Shown here in pieces: positions 11,634-22,572 of a stretch of DNA of 64,000 nt; positions within the stretch are counted from its first letter, which is position 1, and each line of letters begins with the position of its first letter. Origin of the DNA: Stratiolaelaps scimitus (lineage: Eukaryota > Arthropoda > Arachnida > Mesostigmata > Laelapidae); assembly GCA_019614645.1 (NCBI GenBank), contig JABWDB010000065.1:372001-436000 (forward strand), in the 5' to 3' direction. The position numbers and the translations under genes were made by a program. The notes below the pieces were generated by a model. The model worked only from the letters and a program-made list of their open reading frames with translations, was not told where the DNA came from and ran no database searches.

Positions 11634-11845
11634 TATATATATATATTTAACACGTTCACAACACTAAATTGAGTAGTACATTGTTTTAAACATAGCTACT
11701 GCTCAGAGGAGCGGTAATTTTCGTAATCTGCGCGCCGTTGCTCTGCAAAGGCGCCCTCTTGTGACAACTGACGATCAATCTATAGCGGACTCCCCGGCAC
11801 TGCGCTGGAGGAGTAGTAACCTGCGATCTGCGGAACCTACCAGTC
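11634..11845. other. TA run and 5' flank of a CR1-like LINE
   Basis: A short TA run (11,634-11,648), then sequence of unclear origin in front of the LINE coding frame. The true 5' boundary of that LINE could not be fixed. Confidence 0.4.
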
Positions 11846-14150
11846 GTGATGTTCGTACCTAAGTTACTAAGTTGGGTAGCAGGCAGTGTTAGGCAGGTGG
11901 CGGAAATCCGCACAGATCTAGCTACTCGATCAAGTAAAGCCTCTCCGGGCCATCAACCAGTGGTGGAGTTAATCTCCGCATTACCTTCGAAGAAGTGTGA
12001 GTTCTCCGCCAGGCTTAGGCGACTCAAGCACACGGTTCAAAAGTTATACAGATGGCACTTGAAGGTTAGCTCTCCTGAATCGAAAACTATTTATCGTTCG
12101 GCCCTCCGCAAATATCGGCATAACGTTGTGATTGCCAGGTCCACGTTCTACAAAAACCGCTTTGCACTACTCCGTGAGAACCCAAATGATCTGTGGGGCT
12201 TTCTAAATGCTGCTTACGGTAGGGAAAGCGGAACTTCCTAAGAAGCTGATAACTGCTTCGGGTGAGCTGTCATCGCAAATTGAAATTGCCAATGAACTAA
12301 ATGTTCACCTTGCAACAGTTGGGGAAAGGACAGTGCCCTCATTAAAGTCTTATGATAATGCTCGTGAAGTGCTGGAGTCTATCTGGACGTCACGAGAACA
12401 CTTTTCGTTTGCACGTGTTGGTGTCAAGGAGGTCCAATCGGCAATGGAGTCGACGAAGGCTACCTGGAGTTGTGGAGCTCTAGGTTTACCGAATAGATTA
12501 ATGAAGTTGTCATCAGAGCATCTTGCACGGACATTAGCTCACATCGTCAACCCGTCTTTTTACGGTGGAGTGTTTCCCCGCCAACTTAAAGATGCCTCTA
12601 TAATACCCCTCTTCAAAAACAAGGGTGACCGTAAATTAGGAGGCAATTAGCGGCCAGTCTCTCTTGTGGACTACTTATCCAAGGTGATTGAGAAATTGGC
12701 GAAGCGATGACTTGAACCTCATTTGGATTCGACTAATTTCTATTTGACGTCTCAATTTCTGTTTCGTAGAAGAGGTTCGACCGAGCTGGCTTTAGCTCAT
12801 CTATGGCAAGGAATCAATGATTCTATTGAACGGAACAATGTTTGCCTCGGTGTATTCCTTGACGTATCAGCCGCGTTCAGTTGTCTCTCGCGTACCCTCT
12901 TCCTTGAAGCCCTAGCCTGTGCTGGCTGCCCCGTAATGGTGGTAAACTGGTTCCGCTCGTACCTCACCGATAGAAGACAAGCAGTGAAAGTTGGTCTGGC
13001 TGAATCTACTTGGGAATAGGTTAACATAGGAACACCGCAGGGCTCCATTCTTAGACCGTACATGTTTATAATACTTATAAATTTTATTCTACGGAAAACT
13101 GATAATGATGGTTTTTGTAAAACAATCGCCTATGCGGATGACACCACTCTGTTGTTTCGCGTGCGGCCGGAAAGGACACAACAGGACATTTTTGAGGCGC
13201 TTCGTAAGGTAGACGTCATCGTGAAAAAGTTTGAGAGTTTCTGTCTTGCCATTAATGCAAGCAAAACTAATATAACTCTGTTTCGCTCACCACAACGGAA
13301 CATTGCGATCGGCCAAATGCGTTTCTGTGACATTGAGATGCAGTGGTCATCTACGGTCAGGTGCCTGGGCCTGATTTTGAACGAGAAGCTCAGATGGAAG
13401 GATCATTTAAGTTCCGTATTGCCAAAATGCTACGCGGTGGTGGCCTCTTTGCGTCGGCTTCGAGAGCTTGGAGTCCCTACAGAAGGTTTTCGTATCTTTA
13501 CAAAGCCCTTCTTGTCCCTCTACTCAGCTATGGTATCTCAGTCTGGGGTGGAGGCTACAAAAATGTACTTCAGAGAGGGGAGATTATACAGAATAACGCG
13601 CTCCGAGCTATTGCTGGTAGAACTCGAAGAGACTCGGTTTCGGACGTCCTAGTGAAATTTGACCTTCCTTCGCTGACGACATTGTACTCACTTCACGTCG
13701 CTCTTCTTGCTTTCAAGACACATAAGGGCATTGTGCCTACAGACGCTGCTCTTCCGACCAAAGCCTGCACCAAACGAACTGCCCGTAGGGCAACAGTGTC
13801 CGTGACACCACTGGCTATCAAAAAATCAAGCCGCCATACTCTCGCTTATCGCCTGCCGTCAGTCTGGGGTTCTCTCCCTAGAGAGATTCGGTCTCTCACC
13901 TGCGTTAAGAAATTTGGTTTCGAACTTAAAAAAAAGGCTAAAATCATATTTGAACCAAATCCAGTAAACCACTTGTAATTTTATTGTTCAATATGACTTT
14001 GTGATAAGTTTTGACAGTATGTCACCTCAAAGAACCTTGTAAAATACTTTGGCGATCGTTTTTTTTATAATATTTTTTTGAATACGAGAACTTAAGCCTT
14101 GTAATATTTTGCAGTCCCGTCAATAAAGAAATAGTTGAATTGAAAAAAAA
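11846..14150 (+). mobile_element. CR1-like LINE, 5'-truncated, inactivated
   Basis: Consecutive plus-strand frames carry the post-endonuclease and reverse transcriptase regions of one ORF2. They run from the linker ending in DLWGFLNAAYG, through the palm segment VFLDVSAAFS and the B-motif GTPQGSILRP (13,030-13,060), to the catalytic motif IAYADDTTLL (13,125-13,155). The thumb (YKALLVPLLSYGISVWGG) and the C-terminal RLPSVWGSLPREIRSL segment typical of CR1/L2-type elements follow. It is broken by stops near 12,649, 12,709 and 13,017, and by frameshifts near 12,230 and 13,480. The 3' untranslated part has AATAAA and a TTGAA tail. Endonuclease and ORF1 are absent. Confidence 0.85.
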
Positions 14151-14174
14151 TTGAATATATATATATATATATTA
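14151..14174. repeat. (TA)n microsatellite at LINE 3' end
   Basis: TA run directly after the TTGAA tail of the CR1-like LINE, probably seeded by its insertion. Confidence 0.85.
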
Positions 14175-14860
14175 TATCGATCCCTAGGGTATTTCAGTAT
14201 GGGAGAAGTCTTGACCGATTGACACGTCGATCAACATATTCACAACCGGTATCTCCTCGTTAAAATCTTACTGTATAGTATGACAATAAAGTATATATCA
14301 TAATAAAAGCAACCAGCAGCAAGATGATGAATTAAAGGCATTAACTAGAGAGAGACTGCCAGATGAGGTTGCATCAATGCAGGACGACACATGGTATTTC
14401 AGGCAGACCTCTCCTCACCTTGATGGAACGTCCCATCTGATAGCCCTTTGGTCTGCAGAGGATGTGATCGAATCCATGAACCTCAAGACGTCTTACTCAC
14501 TATATGACGATTCATTCTATTTAACTCTTTCCACGGATCGCTTGTCACCAACCCCGCATCTCTCCCAGTTGCTGATGAATGAGGTTAGACCGACGCTTCG
14601 GGTGTTCCACAAGCTAAACGTATCTATTCAACGACGAGTGATGCATACCTATGTAGCACTTCAGGACATCTGACTTGGCTCAGTCTAGATTTTTTCGCTG
14701 TGAAGGAGGGCAGTCTCACATAATTTGGAATTCGTGGAAAGCCACAGGCGCAATCTTGGTCTCGAACAGACTCAATTCGCTCGCATGGAAAGCCTCGTTG
14801 ATATTTATGTTTTAAGATGATCCCTAAGCTGAAGCTGGTGATATACTTCATATATAAATT
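14175..14860. other. Unassigned sequence with a 98-codon frame
   Basis: A plus-strand frame at 14,377-14,673 begins with ATG and encodes 98 residues with no signal peptide, membrane segment or motif that I recognise. It has no paralogue elsewhere in the window. It may be an exon, an old transposon piece or chance. Confidence 0.3.
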
Positions 14861-14867
14861 TCAATAT

Positions 14868-14930
14868 CGGCTAAACTGAGTGAGTTAAAACAAAGATTTT
14901 TTTAGCATGAGTTAGAGGTATGTACAACCT
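14868..14930. repeat. Segment resembling the flank of the mariner relic at 42.5 kb
   Basis: The order TGAGTTA, ACAAAGAT, TTT, GCATGAGTTAGAGGT parallels ATGAGTTAGAGCAAAGATAT...GGTATGAGTTAGAGGT near 42,470-42,515, beside the mariner transposase relic. It could be a terminal or subterminal part of a related DNA transposon. The match is by eye only. Confidence 0.35.
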
Positions 14931-14958
14931 AATATATATATATATATATATAATATAT
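14931..14958. repeat. (TA)n microsatellite
   Basis: TA dinucleotide run interrupted once. Confidence 0.9.
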
Positions 14959-15288
14959 ATACGTATGTGCTTATGACCGTCGCACCGCGAGTGCTCTAAG
15001 CAGCCAATTCTTTCATGCTGGAAATAAGGAAATATATTAAAAGCGTGAGCTGGATCTATTGGAAATTATCAGAAACACAGTGCTCATGTTTAGCCATAAC
15101 GGTGTAACTAACACGTCAGTACAGAATGCCATGTAAAGCAAATAAATTTATTAACTAATCACTGTCCATTAAATATTCAAGTAGTGTAGTGGTTCTCAAC
15201 TTCATTTCGTTCGTCATGTTGACTTGTCTACAAAAGAAGATACTTGCAATCTGTGGCTCATTTGATTTCAGGTTATTGATACCAACGA

Positions 15289-15895
15289 TTAAGGGACAAT
15301 CAAAGCAGGAGGTGACGAACGTATTTTATAGTGTGAACGATGTAATCTCCGTCCAGAGGTGGGACGCCATGTATTCAAAGCTGAACCTTTCAATAGACGG
15401 CCAGTCAAATACGTAGGACTTGGGGCTGCCAAGGGACGGCGTACACTTTTCCACTCTTCATCGTACCGCGCATTTAGTCTATGGATCACACCCAGCATAG
15501 GCTTCGGACTTCTGTTCCTTACTGATATGATATGGTCCTCGTGTCTTTCCCGAACTATAGAGATAGAGAATATGCACACCCAAGCAGCACACTTTGCTTA
15601 TAGCGTAGATAGCAATTGCAGATATGTTGAATGCTTGCCCGTTCTGGAGAAGGATGTCTCTAGGACAATGAACGAAAGGCCTGGTCGCAAGTCCTTGTGC
15701 TCTCATAGCTTTGACAGGATTGAGAGGACGGCCCTCTCCTCAGAGATCAAACGGTGATTCGAGAAATTGCTGTGTTTCCTTCGACACATCCAGCTTTTTT
15801 TTTTTACATTCGAGCTGTTCCAACAGTAGTATCTGTACGATGAACAACAATCTGCTAAGCACTGGATTGAGTTTCATGATGGGTAACTGGACCGA
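15289..15895 (-). pseudogene. Decayed copy of the five-cysteine secreted-protein family (edge copy)
   Basis: Nucleotide and broken-frame similarity to the family is clear: conserved flank around the start, AAACGGTGATTCGAGAAATT in the TQQFLESPF region, and GLATRPFVHC, ILLQNGQAFN and HISK segments matching LATKIFALC, LILRYAQA and HRLSK of intact copies. Several frameshifts and stops split it. The upstream initiator-like sequence TCAGTTTCAATTA is kept, but the TATA region is lost because sequence diverges beyond about 15,933. It is the most diverged member and sits at the left edge of the array, in line with being the oldest or longest unconstrained copy. Confidence 0.8.
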
Positions 15896-15949
15896 TATGT
15901 CTGCTTTGATCACAATCTAATTGAAACTGAATGGGATGCCTTTTGTGGC

Positions 15950-17586
15950 ATTCACTCCCGCAATGACGCTGTAAGCCCTCACACGGCTGCAGCGACTATC
16001 TCGCAGCAGATGGGTCAACAAAGAATTTGATCCTTCGGCTTTTACCCCCAGGTCGGGGCGGACCCGGAGCGCAGCATTCCCCAGAGTGTAGCTGAAGCAC
16101 TGCTGATCGTGCTTTTGTAAAAGCCGCCCTAGATTCGGCTCGCTCATGAGTATCAATCCTATCCTCTCTCTCCGGCTCGTTTCGTCCAGCACCCCATGTG
16201 CGAAGGGCGACCGATTGAGATGGATCTGTAGGCACTTTATTACAGCTGGCGTCATCCTAATTGGCAGATTGGGTTGTCTCCGGACGGGGTTTCATGGTCT
16301 TGGAGTAGGTCCTGACGTCCTCTGAAGTCGTCGCTCTGCTTCCTTAAGCTTGATCGGTGCGTCCTTCGGTGCTCCTGTTTTCTGTGTTGCCTGTGCGGGT
16401 CTGCTTGTTGCGAGCCCTCAGGTCACTCATGCTTTGCTTGAAGAAGGGGCTCTCCACAGAGTTTGCTGCGTGGATGCGTTCACCCTGTTTCGGGAAACCA
16501 CAGTTGTAGCTCAGCCTCACACCGCACTTGTGGCACTTGACTTCTGTCACCTCCTGCACTTTGCAGTCTCGCGCGATGTGCCCTAATTTCTGGCATTTGA
16601 GACAACACGGGCAAAGAACCATTCGTTTATGGGGTATGAGGTCCACCCGATCCTGATGCAGCTCTGGGCAAGAGGTTTTTCCGCCCTTCGCCTATCAAGG
16701 ACTATGGTGCCCCCCATCTGTCCTCAGCGAAGTTCTTTGGCTCCTCCGCGTCCACCTTCTTTGATGAGTCGAGTCGCAGGTCCCTCCTAACCGCCTCCAT
16801 GATGACCTCCCTCGTTATGCCTTGGTTACGTCGTAGGATACGAAGTCTCGTACCTTGTGCGGATTCCTTGGCTTCTAGTGAGGTCTAGGCCTTGAACTCG
16901 TTCATGAATGCTGCCGTCGCGTCTCTTTGGTTCTCCTTGAAGAACAGCCTGAGGTCTCCGATCTAGAGAGGCAGGACGTTCCTGACCGAGAGCCCTGCTT
17001 TAGAGGTATCCACCTTATTTTGCAGCAGGCTTGCCCATTGGATTAGTGTCTTGTCCGCGGTGGTCCTGATGATGATAGAACCATCTTTCGTCCGGTTGGG
17101 TTCTTTGCGCCGTATTTCAGCTTCGGAGGTGGCTTTCTTCTTCGACGAGAGGTCGAGTTCTCCGCCGGCCTTCAATTGGCAATAATCGACTGCCTTCCTT
17201 GCCAGCACGGAGTCGACACCCTCTGTGACGTGCATAACTACCTTGTTTCTGCCGTCGTCAGCCTTCCAGCCCCGTCGAGCTTGCCTGCATTTTGGCTCTC
17301 ATTTTTTGGATGACATCGACGATGGACTTCACGCCCGCTTCTGCGCTGATTTTCCCCACGATGAGCGATCATCTGCTCGGAGCTGGCGAGTCTTGTTTTG
17401 GGTCTCCCCGGTTTGCGTGTCCCGTAGCTCGGAGGTCCTGGAGCAGGTCTTGAAGCTGGTTGTATCTGGCGCGTTCGTTCGCCAGCTGGTGTTTGTGTTC
17501 TTGAGCATCACAGGTTTTTTGGGCCCTGAGGTCTTCGAGCTCTGGACATTTAGGCGAAAGAATAGCTCACCATAGAGGTGAGCCAT
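15950..17586 (-). mobile_element. LINE-B copy 1 (R1-like): ORF1 and start of ORF2
   Basis: On the minus strand the ORF1 (gag-like) region runs from about 17,586. It has a coiled-coil-prone frame (ELEDLRAQK, QLANERARYNQLQ segments), a central segment containing SIIIRTTADKTLIQW and, at 16,344-16,646, CCHC zinc knuckles (CLKCQKLGHIARDC; CHKCGVRLSYNC). ORF2 starts near 16,255 (MTPAVIKCLQIHLNRS) with the N-terminal apurinic-endonuclease-like region (ILMSEPNLGRLL). It is cut off near 15,950 after about 100 codons, so no RT remains. Several frameshifts and stops interrupt ORF1. A longer copy lies at 25.6-28.4 kb. Confidence 0.8.
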
Positions 17587-17623
17587 CAGACAAAGACGAA
17601 ATCACTCCAAAGCCACGGAAACG

Positions 17624-19250
17624 ATGAATAAACTTAGAATTATACAACTCAGCTGCAACAGGAGAAGGGAGATTCATGACCTTCTCAGCTAGACGGCCGA
17701 AAAGATTGGGGCGCATATTGCCCTACTGAGTGAACCACAATGCGTAATAATTACAAACAAAGGAATTGGGCGTAATTTCTCCTGGGTGTAGGTGAACGGG
17801 GTCGGCAGAGTTTTCTATTTTTATTTTTCACCGACTGGTACTCTGGAGGACTTCACCGCCGATTTGGATGGCATCGGTGCAGAAATAGAGCACATCCAGG
17901 ACATCGCAATCACTGGCGATTTCAATGCAGCTTCCACAACTTGGCGAAGCGCTCGTGGGGTCTGCCGTATAAAGTAGTCAGAGAAAAGATCAAGCTCAGA
18001 CTAGCGAAGGCGGTGATTAAGTGCCTCTTCACGAAGTAGCAAGAGAAGTCACAAAAATGCTCCGTGAAGGAACCTTCCCGCGGGCGTCGAAAACGGCTAA
18101 AGTAGTGCCAGTACCAAAATCAGACGGCTCGTTCCGTCCAATATGCCTTCTGAACTGTTTTGCCAATGTGCTAGAAAGGACCATAGAAAGCAGACTACGG
18201 TGCTTTGCAGAAGCACCGTAGCGGATCCAGAGCTGCAAATAGAAGCCGATGAAGCTATGGAGAAAATACATGAATGGATGGTGGGCAATGGATTAGGGGT
18301 TGCCCCGCAGAAGGGAGAAGTAATTTAACTAATTGGAAGAAAGAAAGGGGGAAATATCTGGCTCAGGTACAACGGATCCGCAATAGAAATTAAAGCTAAG
18401 GCAAGAAACTTAGAATACATTCTTGACAAAGGAATCCGCGGCCAGGCTCATCTTGATCATGTCCTGGCCAAGGCAAAAAGGGCGGCACACAGCCTGGTTA
18501 GAACAATGCCAAACCTGAGTGGCCCATCCAAGGATAACGCGAAGGCTTTACTCTGCGGTAGGGGACTCGATAGTAACATTTGTGAGTCCGGTTTGGTTCA
18601 CTAAATCGATAACCACCAAAAAAGGAATCCAAAGGTTCGACTCAGCCCAAAGGACTATAACGATCAGGGCAGCTAGACCCTACTGGAGGGAGATACTATC
18701 CCTTGGAGATACTATCCCCTGGAGAATTAAAGTAGCTGAACGAAGAAAAGCGTGGAGGGATTCCACGAGGTCTCCCAGAGAGGCGTGGGAATGGTCATGA
18801 TGAATGAGTGGCAAAGGCACTGAGCAGGGGGCTCAGGAGCTGGGGATCGTGTCAGCGAATTAATACCGGATATTCGACTCTGGACTGATAGACCGGGCGG
18901 GGAGGGTACCTACAGAACACGGGTGTATTTTTTTGTGTGTTTCGACTCCTACCTCCTCAGATGTAGAAGTCAAAAAACAGATGTGTGTGCGCAGTGCGCA
19001 AGAAGGGAGGTATACTGGAACATACTGTCTTTGTATGCCCGGCCTAGGCAAACCAGAGAGGAGCTGCACTGGCAACTGCTCAGGGCTTTCAAGAGCCGAT
19101 CAAAAACATGATTATTTTCAAGGATATATGGACCGACGCCTCAGAAAGCATCCGACAAATACTAATAAAAAAGAGGGAGACAGAGAGGAGATCGCAGCAA
19201 GCCAGAAGATAGGAAGGAGGAAGAGAATCTGAAGACAAGGAAAACTCCAC
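17624..19250 (+). mobile_element. LINE-A copy 1 (R1-like), internally deleted
   Basis: The ORF2-like frame opens at the ATG at 17,624 with an endonuclease N-terminus (IIQLSCNRRREIHDLLS) and the motif ITGDFNAASTTW near 17,920. It then jumps to RT fingers (VVPVPKSDGSFRPICLLN, 18,097-18,150). A second deletion removes the palm and joins FAEAP to ELQIEADE at a CGGATCC sequence. The thumb and C-terminal zinc region follow (VCAQCAR, 18,980-19,010). Stops and frameshifts occur throughout. Its 5' end meets LINE-B ORF1 head to head across about 37 bases. Confidence 0.8.
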
Positions 19251-19535
19251 ATTATATATGTAGCGTCTTAGATTGTAAGAGATGAGAGATGCTATTCACC
19301 GGATAGGATTTGCTACGGTTCACTTCCCATTAGTACATTAAAAACAATTAGGATACTGTGAATTAATATAATTCACAATAATTTTATATTGGAGTACCTG
19401 ACAAATTGTTTCAGGACAGACCCAAGGACACGTGGGTGCGAAGTAATGGCCGAAAGGCTTTCCCAACCCCTGTGTGCCTCTTTTAGGGGGGAGTTGGGGG
19501 TGTAGTGAGGGTGGGGGGTGGCAGACCATCATCAC
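19251..19535. repeat. LINE-A 3' end and conserved spacer
   Basis: Non-coding block repeated nearly unchanged after each LINE-A relic (also at 30.1, 35.5 and 59.8 kb). It includes a TAATATAATTCACAATAATT segment and a G-rich run near 19,490-19,520. It joins LINE-A to LINE-C relics. Confidence 0.65.
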
Positions 19536-19539
19536 TTGA

Positions 19540-20290
19540 GTCCAGGAAAGGCATCTCACCTCGTCGTATGATTTCGTCATATCTGTTTGAAAGAGGGGCT
19601 GTTGGCAGGGGAGTTGGAATACAGAATGTCGACCAAAGTTTCGCAGGCACGGCCCAATACTAAGACCGTTGCTCGGGAACTTTGCCTATGGCGAAGTACT
19701 CCAGATAGAAGGCATGCCGGAAGGCATGAATTCGCTGCCATATGCCGACGATCTCGCAAGCATCGCGACGGCCAGAAAGAAAGTTCTTTACAGGATGCAG
19801 CCAACGAATGATCACAACTAAACATTTTAGCGGGCAAGTCAGAGGCATTGTATCTAACAGGTATTACGAGAGCGAGAGGAATCCACCTTGTAATGGAAGG
19901 CGATACAAATGAATAATACAAATGAATAAGACACGGTCCTGCGGACGCGAAGAACAGGAATACGCTGACGTCGGTTCAGTGGACGTCGAGCGCAGCGCAC
20001 GGTATCGACGGAAGCACTTCTTGTTCTAGTCAGGATGCTGACGTGGGACCTTCTAGCTAGAGAGCAGGGAAGCCACGGTCAACTCTTGAATTGATGAGTG
20101 GGAGCACCAGATTGTACCTAGAGGAACGACCAAGGGAAGCTAAACAAGAGATCTGATACCGTACTTCCGATTGTATTACGACTGTCAACTTACCGAGCTA
20201 TCCTGTTGTACGACTCAAGTCCTGACTAGAAACGGCCAGTTCCAGAGCTACATGGTTAGGATCAAAGCCAACTCCGATTCCTGTTATGGT
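19540..20290 (+). mobile_element. LINE-C copy 1 (R1-like), RT fragment
   Basis: Carries the RT palm region between the B motif and beyond: a degraded GVPQ-type segment, then EGMPEG, LPYADDLASIATARKKV near 19,735-19,800, in broken frames. A segment shared with LINE-C elsewhere (ERLREA-like frame, GATCTGATACC) follows. It lacks the endonuclease and the C-terminal zinc region. The same fragment recurs at 35.76-36.45 kb. Confidence 0.7.
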
Positions 20291-21120
20291 CGTGGACAGA
20301 TGTTAATGCCTTATCTAATCATGCACATACTTGGCCGGATAAGATAGAGTAGATAATTGGAATCAGAGGTCCGCTTCCATGGTATCAAAGTAATGCCTAC
20401 CAATTTCCGAGCCTTTGGGGCTAGGGGTGCCACGAAATAAGATGGAAAGATAGACCCTATCAAGAACAAGTGACTATAGAGTATGGAAGGAGAGGACACT
20501 GAATAGCTGAAGACAGTGAAAACCTTTTTTTTACTGATTATGAGTTGTATTTAATTCTTCATTAATTTATTCAATAATATCCTAATGATTATCATTCTTA
20601 ATTGATTCTGCTACCGGAAATAACCAGGGAGATTGAGACACCTGGCTCACCTTAAGGAGAGAACGGATCAATGTATATCACTCAAGGCCCAGCTGCAACA
20701 CCATGAGGATCACTTGCCATTTTACAGCCCCGATGGCCACCCAAGGAGACTAATAATCCTATGCATGAGAGGAGCATTAAAACTATTCTATTTAAGGGAA
20801 ACCGTCTAGGAAAAGTGCAGAGGGCAATCCAAGCAACAACCGAGCAAGGAACGTCTCACATTGCACGTTGAGACCAATAACTCACACACTGCACGTTAGA
20901 AACGTTGGAAGGCAAACGTCAAACAGCTGATCCAAACGATGAGCGTGAAACCAAAATGTAACAATATGTGTGCTAGTACACTGAGGCCATAATCCCGATA
21001 TTAGTGGATGCCTACGTATCCTACGTAAGCAAGATGTATTGCAAATGCAATACACCTTGCTTACGTAGGAAATAGTAACTCTAGTCACAATAGTCGCTTA
21101 CGTGCAAATAGTCAGAGCCA
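20291..21120. repeat. Array block D, copy 1
   Basis: A block of about 0.8 kb lying 3' of the gene in every unit (also near 23.3, 30.5, 36.45, 39.2, 50.9, 56.9 and 61.2 kb). It starts with TTATCTAATCATGCACATAC and includes a plus-strand short frame, HLKERTDQCISLKAQLQ (about 20,640-20,800), conserved in part among copies. In the 23 and 39 kb copies its left end is continuous, on the minus strand, with LINE-E endonuclease (STLSDH), so at least that edge is LINE-derived. Confidence 0.65.
21020..21069. repeat. Near-perfect 24-bp foldback with 2-base loop
   Basis: Left arm 21,020-21,043 (CCTACGTAAGCAAGATGTAT plus TGCA) pairs with right arm 21,046-21,069 with one mismatch; the loop is AA. Other array units have a single uninverted TACGTAAGCGGGGTGTATTG here followed by about 350 bases that are missing in this unit. 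The foldback therefore sits on a deletion junction. Confidence 0.85.
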
Positions 21121-21121
21121 T

Positions 21122-21127
21122 TTTAAT
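21122..21127 (-). terminator. ATTAAA polyadenylation-signal candidate
   Basis: ATTAAA on the minus strand about 126 bases after the stop codon of the 21.3 kb gene. The same position holds ATTAAA in the other copies (37,288-37,293; 31,597-31,602; 62,287-62,292). Confidence 0.4.
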
Positions 21128-21252
21128 GTCCGATTTGTCCTAATAGTTCCTGACTTTGCTTTGTTTGTCGTGTTGAATTTACCGCAGTGTAGCAGAAGGA
21201 TACAGTTGCTGCCCGTGCCCATTTGATTCCAGGATGGAGAGTCCAGGGGCAA

Positions 21253-21867
21253 TCAAAGCAGGAGGTAACGGACGTGTTTTATACTGTGTATGAGGTAATC
21301 TCCGTCCAGAGGTGGGCCGGCATTGGTCGAGCGCAAGACGCAATGAACCGTTCCCACGGCGAGTCTTTCAGTTAACGACCAGTCAAATTCGCAGTACTTA
21401 CCGCTGGTAAGGAGCACGACAAACAACTTGCCACCATTTTTCATAGAGCGCAATATCATTTGGAGAAGATAGAGTAGGGGTTCGGGTTTTTGGCTTTTAC
21501 TGAGTCTGTGTGGAGATGCGGTGTTTTCTGAAAAGTAGCCGTAGACGAAATGCACAACGATGCACATGAGTTTGGTGAAAGGGTAGATCGCTTCTGCTGG
21601 TAGGTTCATTGCTTGCGCGTACCGGAGAACGAGGTCTTTACCGCAAAGAGCAAAAATCTTCGTTGCAAGAGCGTGTGCTTTCACAGCTTCAACGGGGTTG
21701 AGAAGGCGACTTTCTCCGCAGAGATCAAACGGCGATTCGAGAAATTGCTGTGTACGCTTCGACACAATTGGCTTTTTGTTCTTACATTCGACATGTTCTA
21801 ACAATAGTAGTTGTGTAATGAACAACAAAGTGGTTAGCACTTGCACGAGTCTCACTATAAGCATCAT
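21253..21867 (-). CDS. Unrecognised secreted protein, five-cysteine array family (subfamily I)
   Basis: A single uninterrupted frame of 204 residues. The start is one of two adjacent ATGs at 21,867/21,864, chosen because a strong signal peptide follows: hydrophobic core around residues 4-23, cleavage plausible near residues 24-28. The frame is open further upstream (to 21,927) but that would bury the signal. The mature part is basic near its N-terminus (CKNKKP), then TQQFLESPF, CGESRLLNPVEAVKAHA, LATKIFALCGKD, MCIVVHFVYGYFSEN, SMKNGGKLF and GPPLDGDYLIHSI. Family cysteines lie at 28, 50, 75, 102 and 176; this copy has an extra one at 159. No intron is needed. By eye it differs from the 37.4 kb copy at 12 of 204 positions. 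Function unknown; secretion is inferred. Confidence 0.8.
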   Translation of the reverse strand: MMLIVRLVQVLTTLLFITQLLLLEHVECKNKKPIVSKRTQQFLESPFDLCGESRLLNPVEAVKAHALATKIFALCGKDLVLRYAQAMNLPAEAIYPFTKLMCIVVHFVYGYFSENTASPHRLSKSQKPEPLLYLLQMILRSMKNGGKLFVVLLTSGKYCEFDWSLTERLAVGTVHCVLRSTNAGPPLDGDYLIHSIKHVRYLLL

Positions 21868-21937
21868 GACCGATACGTGCCTGCTTTTATCGGAATATAA
21901 TTTTAACTCTGTGAGATGCGGTTTCAACAGACTCGGC

Positions 21938-21945
21938 TGTATAAT
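21938..21945 (-). promoter_or_regulatory. Weak TATA-like element of the 21.3 kb gene
   Basis: Minus-strand TTATACAG about 75 bases upstream of the start codon, at the position where the other subfamilies carry TTATAAAA or ATTATAAAG. One base change weakens the match here and in the 37.4 kb copy. Confidence 0.4.
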
Positions 21946-22128
21946 GGCCCCATAAGTTATTCCACGGATGATTCACCAATTCTTATGCAACAGATGGGTC
22001 AATACATGTGTCCCAAAGAGACAACTGAGCAAACATCTTCACTAATGACTTGATAATGAAATTTTACTTGACAGCCTTCTACCTGTCGACCATAAAAATA
22101 TTATCTCATTAAAGAATGATCTGTATTT

Positions 22129-22563
22129 GACGGCCTCACCCTTATCCCCTTCCATCGAGGCCAGCACCTGGTTTGGGACGGCACTGTGGTTGACACTCTA
22201 GCACCTTCTTATGTCAACCACTGTGCAACCATCCCCGGTTACGCAGTGGCGCGTGCGGAGCGGGCAAAGCTGAGGAAGTACGCCGCACTCCAAGCAACGC
22301 ACCTGTTTTCCCCCCTTGCCTTTGAGACCTTGGGCGGGCACGGCCCTCTCACTGCGAACTTCCTCGAGGGGGTCTACCATAGGTTGATCCGCGCCACCGG
22401 GGACAAGCGCGCTGGCTCTTTCCTCCTGCAGCGCCTGTCCCTCGCTGTGCAGAGAGACAATGTCATCGCCTTCCTCGGGACATTGTCGTCCTCACCCCCC
22501 CCCCCCCACCCCCATAATCCCTAGAAATTCCGAACTACTGTATGTTTGAACAAAGATATATAT
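22129..22563 (+). mobile_element. LINE-R 3' fragment with target-site duplication
   Basis: A 435-bp insertion bounded by TCTGTATTT on both sides (22,120-22,128 and 22,564-22,572). The paralogous unit at 38.28-38.30 kb has the uninterrupted empty site. The insert begins inside the endonuclease region (equivalent to 48,310) and runs through the C-terminus, the poly-C tract encoding PPPPHPHNP and the short 3' UTR. This copy keeps the C-terminal frame open (22,186-22,524), unlike the 48 kb copy. Extreme 5' truncation and a short duplication are hallmarks of LINE target-primed insertion. Confidence 0.9.
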
Positions 22564-22572
22564 TCTGTATTT

